Source of the DNA: Lineus longissimus
Lineage: Eukaryota; Nemertea; Pilidiophora; Heteronemertea; Lineidae
DNA: 64,000 bases
Direction: 5' to 3'
Assembly (NCBI RefSeq): GCF_910592395.1
Contig: NC_088308.1
Span: forward strand, 6,215,001-6,279,000
Both the position numbers and the translations under genes were made by a program. The stretch's first letter is position 1. Every line of letters starts with the position of its first letter. The notes under the pieces were generated by a model. That model was not told where the DNA came from and ran no database searches. It was given only the letters and a program-made list of their open reading frames with translations. This document shows positions 12,401-24,400 of this stretch, in pieces.

Positions 12401-15400
12401 GATGAACTAAAAGAGAACACATTGTGAATTTTCTGCTTTTGAACAATAGCTGGGCTCTGTTTTCGTATGGTTAAATAACAACAGGCGTTAACTTGAAACC
12501 TTTCAATCATTTTTAGTTCCATCACAGCATTTACCATCACTAATATCAAAATACAATTTGTTATCTTTACTCACAGGTACCAAGCACAAGTTCGACAGAT
12601 GCCGAACGCCGGTAGAGAAAGTGCCAAATTAGACAATGTTAAGGATGAATTTGAAGAAGCCTCTATGAGGGTTGAACAATGCAGGGTGAGTATGGTGACA
12701 GTCTCGATGCTGTCTTGCTTGAAACTAAGAGAGCAAAGAAGTGTCATATCTTTATAGTTTGCCATATCTGATATTGATTTCAACTATTGTGTGGTAAAGG
12801 TTATCATCCTGCTTCACACTTTAACCCTGAGCTATCATGAGACCTTTGAGTAGATCTCAGATGAGCTGCTCAATCAACTCTATAACCTGACCATTTTAGA
12901 CTTGTATCCATTATATACACCTACGTGGAGAATTAAAGGCAAGTCAGACAGAGATGACGTGCCAAGAGTCCTACGTCGACTTTTGGGGTTGAACCAAGGA
13001 CGTCTTGACCACAAACCGAGAGTTCAAGGAACTAGGCCACAGAAGCTTAGTTAAGTAGAATAATGTAGACACACTGTGATCTATTTCAACTTGTAGAACA
13101 TACACATTATTTTCACCATGGCATACAGTGTATAATTTCCTGGTTCAACCACTTCATCTAAATCTTTGTACACAAATCAATGCTCTTGTTTATTCCAGTG
13201 GTTGCACTTGACTGCAATCCAGTCCTTATGGCTAATTGTTCTGTTATAGTACAAGCATCTTCTGAGTCATTTTAGCTGTCAAATGGAGCCTGAATTTGGC
13301 TTCTGAAATCAATATCACAACTAAATTACGAAATGAAGCGAGGGATGGCCGATTTGAAAGTTATGGATACATGGCTGTAATCTCAGTTCATACATGCATG
13401 CATTGTGTACATGTAGTACTGGTATACATAATCAAAATTTCCTTTTCAGGATCAATTAGCCACTGAAATGTATCAATTCTTAGCCAGAGAAGCTGACTAT
13501 GCAAAAATTTTAATAGAGGTAAGAATAATTTGTGACTTGGCAGACTGCTGATAAAGTTGTGTTTGTAGTAATTTGTAAGTCTCCATTTTCACTTGAATGC
13601 TAACCAGTTGTGCTGTAAAATACCAGGGCCGACCGAATTGAAACTCCGATAGTGCTGACAGGACCTAACAGAGTATAGTGTAATGGTTAAATGCTTTACA
13701 CTATTCTCTGTTAGGCCCTGTTAGCGCTATCGGTGTTTCGATTCGGTCGGCCCAGGTTTCCTTGACTGTTTGAACGCGTCTGGTGACACGTTTTTGAGAT
13801 TATTGCAAATGCACTGTCAGCCATGAACTTATGTTGAACATTTTAACTATAATGCATCAGCCTTTGGATTATGATGGCAATAGAGATGAATCAGTGTACT
13901 GCCAATTAAAAATGAGCAAATTCGCGAACATTACGGCACCTTAGTTTTTGTTTACCTTGAGAGTTTGGTCATTTTGTTGCGTGTGTCATTTGTAGCGTCT
14001 TGATTCAGCAGCCGTTTCTGTTCCATTTTGGTTCTGCATGGTTAGAATTGATATTTGTCTTGTTTCAGTTTGTTGAATCACAAGCTAGGTATCATCAGAA
14101 ATGCCTAAAGACTATAGAGAAAATAATTCCAGAAATGAAAGTCCAATTAGGTTAGTATGATGAAAGTCCAGGGATGCCTGTCTGTCTCCTTTGAATGGGG
14201 AGTGGGTGGCATTTAAATTTCTTCCATAAGGAGAGAGGGTTGCACACTCAATGTGCAGGTTTCGAGGTTCAACTTTCGTCTCAAAATGGCATAACAAATT
14301 TTTTGAGGGCAGAGCATGAATTTTTGAAAATGGCACAATTGCCAGTTCTGAGGAATGTGGCACACTTCAAATAGATAATAACGTGCTTAATGAAGAAAGT
14401 TGCCTTAATCGAGAAAATTTCACTGGCGGAGGAATGTAGGTATTAAATCTTCCCCGTTAAATACTTTCGAGTCTGTGATTTGATGATTAATAATTTCGCG
14501 TTTTACGATATTATCATAACAGTATTCTGCATCTCCTTCCAGAGCAATATCCTCACAAGCCATTATACAATTATCCTCTCGAAGATCACTTGCACATAAC
14601 GGAGAGGGAAATAGCCGCGGTGATAGAAGACTGTATCTGTGTGCTAATGGAGTATGGACTCGATGAAGAGGTAAGTGGGGCTGGTGTGATCAGCACTATG
14701 ATCTCATTGTGACTCTTCAGGGGAACTTTAAATCGACCTGTACTCTTCTCCGACTTTTGTTTGCTCTTGTAAGCATAGTGCAGGAGCACGACCGTACCAT
14801 TGAGTGCCACTTGGGAACCACTTGGGGACCACTTTGGGACTGTTGACTTCGTCCGATGCCAGTGGTGGGAGTTCATCACAAGCTGTACATGTTTCCAACT
14901 TAGATAGGCTGCAGTGGAACCTCTCTTAGCAGACAGGTGTTAGTAGAACACCCTCTCTAGTAGTGAAAGTGGTTTGGGTCCCAAAATGGGCCATTTCTAT
15001 ACACTCTGACCACTGTAATCAGGACATCTCCCTTTTGATACACTCACTCAAAGTGCTTCTTATTTTCAGGGTTTATTCAGGGTTGCTGGTAGTTCTTCAA
15101 AAGTAAAAAAACTCAAGGTAAGTTGTCTGCCTGAATCGGTATAAATGACGAAATATCTCTCAAATCATTTTGATGCATGTCTCTGTCCAAAAAGACTCCA
15201 TCATGCTGCCGTTTTCTTTTGACCCCTCATGCCAATGATAATCAGTGCTACATGTACTGCGGCTTATTGTCAATACAAAACGAAGTAGTATCACTTGCTA
15301 TGCTCAGGTCAAATCTGTCTCTGCTTCTATTAGACATACTCCTTTCATTCTAATCGTCTCTTTTCCAGGCAGCATTTGACGCTGGTATAGTCGAAATGGA

Positions 15401-18400
15401 CGATTTTCTGCGTGATCCTCATGTCGTAGCTGGTGCTTTAAAACTTTACCTTCGGGAGCTTCCTGAGCCATTGATGACATATAAACTGTATCCAGAGTGG
15501 ATGCAAGCTGCTCAAAAGTTTGTATACTTTTCACTTCATCCGTTTTTGTGTCCCAGTTCTTATACATTGTCTAAGCAAAAGTGAGTCGATTCAGTTTCAG
15601 CTTTCTCTGAATACATGTAGGTCCACGCCTGTCAACTTTGATAAACTTGAAGAGCCTCAATAGATTTGATGAACAGAGGCAGCTTTCAAAAGTGCTAGCG
15701 GTGTCTGACTAGGCCTACACTGCAATTTCTTTGCCTACCTGCCAGAGACCTGGTGTACATGGAGGCCAACCTACGACTACCTTAGCCCAGCTGATCAGGT
15801 TTTTGGTACATTGTATTATCATCTGATAGCATCCAGTTCAACCTGGGGTATTTCATCACTTCGTCAAAGTGTTGTAGAGACACTGCGGGGGAATCAGGTA
15901 CCAATCGTAAGCCAGTATTTCTGATAGGGGAGTTTCATCACAAAAACCAAACAAGAAAGGGTGGGTGCAGCCTTGTTTGTCATGTATTTTGTCTCGAAAC
16001 TATTGTGAGTTGTTATTCTTCAGACCTGGTGACGAGAGATTACAAGCGTTATGGACTGTGATGGATAAATTACCAAAACCAAATTATAACAATCTCAGGT
16101 GAGTTGTTGAACATGAACGAAATCCAAGGAGCTTTGTCCTGGCCTTCTGAAAGCCAATGGAAGTCAAGTTCTTGAGTTAAAACATCGGGCCTTATTATTG
16201 ATTATGTTTACACTACTCATTGTCAAACTCTTTATCTCAAATTGGTTCCATATGATTGGCCTGATAGAACCCTTGTGTGCATTCTCCTCATCTTCCTTTC
16301 AGATACCTGATCAAATTCTTAGCCAAGTTAGCGGAAAGTGCCGACATCAACAAGATGTCGACAAGCAACATAGCCATTGTGATGGGACCCAATCTAATAT
16401 GGTCACCAGGAGACGGAGGGTATGTAAAAAATGACTGGCGACGGGATGCCATAATCATGTCATTAGGTCATCACTAATAGAGAAGTAAAGCCATGACCAT
16501 AGGATCATGAGAAAGATGCCCCAGAACCAGTACATGGACACAATCTCTCAAATTTGAGCATGCCAAGCCACTGGGCACATACCTGACACACACATGTACC
16601 TTTCTTTCTGAATTCTTATTTCAAGCCAAAAGTAGTTTTCCTTCCTTAAAGTGCTTTTTGCTCATTTGTGGCTTCTGATTTCAGGCCGAATGTGTTAACC
16701 ACTGGGACCCAAAGTGCAATTGTTGACAGCTTGATAAAGAATGCGGATTGGTTCTTTCCGGGAGGTATGTATTTATAGCGAGGACTGTGGGAACCAATCA
16801 CGTTGGGTTTTCTTCCCGAAGCATTTTGTGCACATGACGTTTTTTTCCGCTTTTATGATGAGTGAGATTTGCGGTGGGGGTTGAGCTTGAGCAAGAGAGA
16901 TTACGGCATCACAACAGCTGCAAAAACGTTGATGTTGACCAATTCCACAAGAGCAGTTTATTGCCACATGAGCCACTGTGGCTTAGCTTTGAATGCAAAA
17001 TTGTCAATATAAGCAGCGACCGCCATAGAGTTCTTGGTGGGCCATTGCAGATTTAATCTGTTTCACTTTGTTGTGATGTCAATAATCTTGCGGTTGAAAG
17101 ATGTAAATTATTTGAGTTTGAACGTGTAGAAAGGATAATTGCTTGCCACGGCATGTAAAGATGGGAAGTTAGTTTTATGATACTCAGGAAAGGTCACAAA
17201 GTTGGTTTGTTTCTGCTAATGTATCATGATTTGTGGCCTAATGCTTTTAGGGTTTTGTCTAGTTTCAATCTTTGTTTATTATCACAATTTAGATGTGTTA
17301 GCTAGTCATTGATTACAGAGAAGTGGGTATTGTAGAAACAATCTCAAATCCCTCTCCAGTTACTGTTTTCACTCCTGTATCATTGACCACAGAATCTTTT
17401 TGGCAACAACCGTTTAGGTTGAAGCTTTAAGGTGTAGGACTTAGATCTGTGAAAAGAGCTCTGCGGTGTTCAGGATGTAGTATAGTTGTCTGGCCTTCTT
17501 ACAACCCTGATCCTGTCCCCAGTCATGTAGCATAGCGGGGACTCTGAAAAAAACACTTAACTTTCTCGAGCAGTTTTGTTTTGCTTCTAGAACTCCGGCT
17601 AAATAATCACTTGTTTTATAAGCCCACTTTACTCTAAAACCGTAGCAATTAAGTTTGGTTTTGGATTATTCTCCATGTTATTTGGTTGAAGGTTCCTCTC
17701 AGCAAAGAACAGAATTTAACACCAGTGGACATATTTGAAGACAATTTCCTTCCCTAACTCTTGAATGATTAACTTACTAATAATCTTGGTCTGGGTGATA
17801 GTTTCTGCCTTGCATTCACTATTAACATCTGTTACTCAGCATCTTTGTGTTAGTTACATTGTGGCTGGAGGGTGGCATACAAAAACTGAAAACTGTCAAC
17901 TTTTTGTGGGCGTTTCATTTTCACTGATTTTGCAAGCAACCTGGATTCCCAGAAATCACAATCACCAGAAAATCGTTCGTAAAAAATAGAAAAAAATTTC
18001 CAAACCCGCCAAAATAAATCCAGAAAATTCATCTTTGTTCAAATTTTTCGTGACTCACAAACTCAAAAGGCGTAAAAATTATTGGTTTCGTTAGTTTGAC
18101 ATTTTCAGATCGGTGTCCTCGTCAGTTCCTTTTCAGCTTTATCCCCTCGGACTGTGCTCTTGATATCAACCTACTTGCTGCATTCTTTATAACGATCTTC
18201 TCTGCTTCATGATAGTTGGTGATTCCACTTGTGATTGATCTGTTTCTGTTAAATGAAATCAGTGTCAGTCGGCAGATATCTGATGAGAAATTGCTCTACA
18301 TCTGCTTCTAGCAGAAGATGTAACTTGGTCTAACGTTCTCATAGTTGTTAAAATCATAAATCATCTCAAGCCACTTTGCCAAACATGCCAGTGCTTGTCA

Positions 18401-21400
18401 ATTTGGTCATATGAAGATATTTTATGGAAGGTTGAATGTCAACTTTTAATGAAGCAGGGATATCTTTTGTTTCATAATCATAACACATCGTCATTTAATA
18501 GCATGACTGCATAATTCATAATTCGAGTCACAGAGAATCTGCATTTTGAGACACCTGTCACGACTTAAAAAGCCATGATGATCAAAATTTTAGTCTCCAA
18601 ATTTGGTGAATTGCAAAAATTTCTCCTTGTGGTGGACTATGAAATTACTTCTTGTAATTCCAGTGAAAAATATATTTTCAGGATTTTTTTTGTTATTCTC
18701 AAAATCTGCTAAAATAAGATGCCTGCAAAGATTTAGTGGTTTAGAGTGTAAAATTTAAAGTTTAGTTATATCTTTGTGATTTTATCATTTGCATTCGTCA
18801 TCATCATCATCTTCATTATCACCATGAATCGTCACAAAATTCACTTTGAAGAAAAGTCACAATAATGAATTCACTTCCATAGATAGTAAGTCACTAAAAT
18901 TCATAAATCCTTCATACATTTTATAGCACAACATCAATAGTTTTCAAGTTTATTCATACAAAAATCACTGTAATTGAATTCCAAAATAAGTGAAATTTGT
19001 TGTTTATCTTCACCGTCACTGTTTATAAAAGAAACGTAAAAAAACTTTGCACTTTTGTACTGATATTCTGTTGAATATGTCCAGTTTAACGCTGTGATGC
19101 TGATAACTGATACCTTAGAGTGACAACTCCATGTATCAAACCATGTCCCTGGTATTATTTCAGGAGACTTTTATAAAATCTAAAGTCTGCAGGGGTATTA
19201 ACGTCCATGATTTAATGATATGCTCTATAAAACATAGCATTTGGAGATGGCGGATTTCTCTTTTCAATTAGTTGTGAAGTTTAAAAATTTATTCTGAACT
19301 TCTGTGATTTTAAACAGTTGCAGTTCTGCCAACATCCCACATTGTGTATGACTTGCCTTCAGCCTGATGAGTTTTAGCCCAACACTGGAACAGGTTTTGT
19401 ATGAATAAATGTTGTGAAAGACTGATGTTGTCATATCATACATCTTGCCATCATATAATCTTGAAATATCAAATTTCTGTCCCAGAGTTTCCATCGTAGT
19501 GTGGAGCAGATACTGAGAGAAGAGCATAGTGTTTTGAAGATTGTGAAAACGTTATAAATATTGTGACAGTGTCTTTTGTTTTCACCTGTATCAACACAGA
19601 TGCAGTTGAGACCATTTCTTCTCTGTGGCTGCATACTTTGCCAGGAAAAGTGTCACCATTTATGTTGAAAAACAGGAGATTTTATTCTCCCGACGAGTCA
19701 AATTTAATGTTTAATATTGTGATCAAATTGTGGATCTAAGTTGCATGGATTGATACGATTAGCATGAAGTGTCTTCTGTTTGCTTGGAGCCCGTCCCCTC
19801 ACGCCACTCCGTTTTGCGTGTTTGTGTGATGTCCACCATCCTCTCGTGGCTACCAGGGGCTATATTTTCTTAACTGTGGTGAGCACTACGGGTGGCAGGA
19901 GTACTCACTTTCAAAGGGTGAAGATTGGCACGAGACCAAATCTGGACACCCAACCTTACAATGCACCATCTTTGCTTATAGAAGTTGTGCACCGACATCA
20001 TTTGGACCTCCATTTTGGACGTTAGACCATGTCCTTGAACCTGCCAACAACCAAAGTGGGCTACGTGGGTCAATGATATAAATTTGATGTTCAAAATGGT
20101 GTTATTTTTGTCCTGTGTTAATATTATCATCTGCACTGCCTCTGTAAAAATGAGTATGCTGCCAAACATGATCAGCGGCAGTGAACACTTTATTGTACTT
20201 CATCAACCATCTCCACTGACATAAACAGACTGGATGAAGAGGATAATACTAAATGATACATAAGAATCTCCACCTAATCAAATTTCTGGGCCCAAGTGTT
20301 TGTCATCAATCTTTGCAAATGAAGAAAGATTATTCAAGTTCCTTAAATCTTTTCTTGACAGGGATATATATACATTTGTACCTTTATATCTCTTCTTCAA
20401 ATTTAAATTTTTGTGGTGGTCTTGATATGTTTGTATTCAGTTTTGGTTCTGGGTCTGTGTATGGTTGTGGGTTTACATAAGTTTTGACATTCATCTGTGG
20501 TTAGGTTTGCATGTTTTTCGTGTCATTAACTTTTTCATGGAGTCTCAAAACTAATCGCATGACGAGGTGGCTTCATTATTAATCCAATTAACAAACCCCA
20601 AACTATAGAAAGGGTCTCATGGTCCAGCTATAGGTTATGTCTAAAATATGTTCAGCTGAGTGTAGGGATTTTTCCCCTTAATTCATAATGCGCTGAAATT
20701 GGCTTGACTCAAAATTGCACTTCTGTGAAATATCACAATTTGTGAGAAAAATCAATAGAGAGGAATGGATTTGATGATTGCATTTTCTTGACTGTGACGG
20801 GAAAATTCACAGTACGTTGTATATTTTGAAGAAGGAATAGCCATATCAGTGCTTTTTATTTGAAATCTAGGAAATCAAAAAGCTAAACAGTCTTAAAAGC
20901 ATCAGCCAAGTTTAAAAATTGAATTTTAACGAAGAGACTGTCAATCCTAGCAAGTGTTCGGCTATAAAAAGTGGTTTATATTTCACCTTCCACAACCAAG
21001 AAAAAACTGTTTTACCTATATGTCCAGTTATGCCAATGGTCCAACTGCTCAGCTTGTGTAAGATGCTGTAGACTATCCCGTCAGTTCATGTCAGAAGAAT
21101 TTGGGTATAGTCAGGTCGAAACTATAGTTGTATGATTGTATTTAGTTACTTTCTCTCTAGCCAGTTACAGACTCTGAACAGAACAGCCTTTCACTGCCAA
21201 AGACGCAGAAATATTGTGTTCATAAGATATTTTCAGTTGCGTCAGAAAGTTGCGCAAAAAAGACAACTGTTCTGGTCAAGTTTTCCAATTGGTATTGGCC
21301 GGCAAGAATAAATGGGGTTGTTTTTTATCAGAATAGGAAAATGGATGTTGTCCTTTATGTAGTGCCGGTGCTGACCAGTTTGTTGTGGTTGTTGTTTGCC

Positions 21401-24400
21401 GTACACTTAATCTTTCTTGCCTGTTTCTTTTGTCTTGTTTTTCCTGGATGTAGATGTGGAGTTCAACGTCACTCCTGTACCTAGTCCGAATCTCAATGTA
21501 CGTCTGAGCACATCACCGTCTTGCCAAAAACACATCTTCACAACTATGCTCTTGGCGACTCCAGTCTCTGCTCCACACTCCCATGAAACCACGCCCGAAC
21601 CTTGTTCACCACCCCCTCAGGCGGGTCATTCATTTTTGGCGGATATTACAGAACAGGCACCAAAAAAGAACCACAAAGTGAAAGAAAATGGTGCGGATCG
21701 CCTCCCACCGCCCCCACCGTCTATAGTCCGACATAGCTCGTTGCGTGGACCGAGGAAACGCTCTGTTGGCAGCTTGGAAAGTGCGTCTATCAGCCTTGGG
21801 TCAAATAATGGTCATGCCAGGACTGGAGCACGGACGCGATGCGATTTAAAAGCTGAGAGATTAAAATTTATGAACTCTACTCCGACTCTTTCGAAATCGT
21901 TGAGTTGTGAGAACATCAAGTCGCCGACTTTAGAACTGAATGACTGTGATAGACGGACACAAAGTCGGGGTGTCATCCCGGAGGACTTGAGCAGAAGTAT
22001 GCATAACCCGCCATACCGGTTATCTGAGAAGGTGCCAGTACCTGTTCCAGTGTCCGCACATTCAGACATCTACGATACTGTTTTTGCCTTGCAATCTCTG
22101 CACTCGGATGGATGGACGGACTACATAAGCCGGGTCAGAAATATGTGGGATGCCCACACAAACAAACGGGTGTCGTTCGGTGACACACCACCCCCTGGTG
22201 GCCATAGAGGTAATCACACTGTCACGGCATGTTTGCTGCCTGCTGCCCTTTTGCTGCTCCTTATTTCTTGCTTTTGGAAATGTGGGTCTTGTGCTGGTTT
22301 ATGAGTCGCTCTTGTTGCTATTTTCACTAACCTGTTCTGATGCATTTCTTTGTTATTAGAGAGGTTGAGGGACTCGTGGGTTTGTTGTGTTAGTACCTTT
22401 ATCATAGTCCCTTAACTTCTCTATTGTATCGTCCAAACCCTCTTACAACCAAACCTATGACTAATATTTACCTAATCTCTCTAACTGACTTGTCTCATGC
22501 ACATGTGTCCAGTGTCCCTGACTTAGTGACTGTTTTGGACATGCTGAGCTGACACTTCTATACAGCCCCACCTACAGACTGACGCTTTCAGAAAAATTTC
22601 GGAAAATCATTGTTACATGTTAGACCACCCGAGTGCTTTAAATTGCACCCAGATGACTCAAAAATGCTTTAAAATACATCAAAAGATCCTGAATTAACTG
22701 AAAATATTACTTCTTGTATCAGACAACAACAAAATTGGTGACTGCATAATGTGATGAAATTCTATGTATTTCAAACTGGGGGCCGTTCAGGGCCATGCAG
22801 GAATAAATTTGACAAATTAAAATAGTCATGGCTAACTTGCATACGATGTTTGGGCGAGAGGTTTGGACCTGCCTGTTTGGTGGCTGAATGGCTTTCGGTC
22901 TTCATTCTTTGCGATTGCCTAACTAATACTAACTATGCTGACAAGTTCGATTTGCAAAACAAAGTAAGCCAGGATCCTCTGTACTTGCTGTAAACCCCTA
23001 TTTTGGCTGTAAACCCCTATTTTGGCTGTAAACCCCTATTTTGGCTGTAAACCCCTATTTTGGCCAAAAAAAAAATTGAGACGCAAATATTTGAATAGGT
23101 ATGTTTCGTATCGAAGTCAACAAATCTGATTGTCTGCAATGAAAACTCAGTACTGGTCGGCCGAAAAATAGATCTGCGGATGTACTTCTTGCTTCCTGCT
23201 GATTCTGCGTGTAATCTGCTGTAACGACATTCTGCAGCCTCTCTGTGCTATTGGGTTTTGTTTGAAATTGTAGTCCACCTGTGCAGCCTCTAAGGCTTAC
23301 ATGTAACTATTAGATTTGGTATGGGGTGTTGAACTGGGACACCTTTCTGTACACTCTTACACCAATGGGGTCGAGGTGGCAGACAGGGACACCCTTGTCA
23401 ACAGATCTTTTTCTGATGGCTTTACAGGCACTTCCATATGAAGTATTGTCCCCTTGTATAGTGGGTTCCATTAGCATGGATTGGAATCGTGCGCCAGACA
23501 TGCATCACCTGATGGGTGATGTGCTTACATGGGACCCTATTTGCCCCTGATACACGCATGTGTGCTTTCAAGGGGAGCTATTAAAACAGCGATATTACAC
23601 AAACAACTACACAAGTAACATCATTAGCTCACTAATCCGTTAAAAGGTAGAAAATTATCAATTGCCAACTTTCAGTGGGAGGGAATCCAATCTTACTCTT
23701 GGTTGCACTGCACCATCATCAGCAAGATTATCGCTTATGGCACCTAACTTTAATATGCACTCATCACATGGACACCATAGCCAATCAAGATAAAAAAGTA
23801 ACATTGTATCACGATTGCTTCTTTTACTGTCATGAACTCAATGTGTATTGATAAATCTTGTAGCTATCACTCAGTTATAAATATCTCAATAGTGTATCAG
23901 CAAAACTGGCCAGGGCTACTGCAGTACATGTATTGTTGTGACAGAGACGTGACGTCTGAATTTTGACGTCATTTTGAGAATACCCTAGTTAAAATCAGTG
24001 CTGCCTACATGTATTTGGATGCTGATAATCTATTTGGTCACTCTGAAACAATAATGCTGTGATTACATGTAGCTAGATAATTTGAAGTATACTTTTCATG
24101 GTAAAAATCTGACTAAGCATAGGAATTGTAACACTAAAAAACAGGGTACAGATAGTTTGGTCCTGGGCGTCTGTCAAATTGGGTACATAAAATTTGGTGC
24201 ACGGCATCCGCCAAACAGGGTACATATGGTGGAGGGCATCTGTCACATACTGTATAGTTTGGTGCAGGGCATCCGTCAGACAGGGTACATAGAGGTTAGG
24301 GTTTGGGGTTCCGTCGAACAGGGTACATAGTTTAGTGGAGGGTGTCCTTGAAACTGTGATGTCTTCGTCGCATGCATTGATGGGTGTGGAAAGCTTGCAT

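Noticed and set aside
21417-21453. Apparent start codon upstream of RhoGAP exon 15
   Set aside because: The leading stretch is the polypyrimidine tract and GATGTAG acceptor of intron 14; the phase joins exon 14 only after 21453.
22988-23063. Short direct repeats as a possible CRISPR array
   Set aside because: The 19-bp units are head to tail without spacers, in an animal intron.
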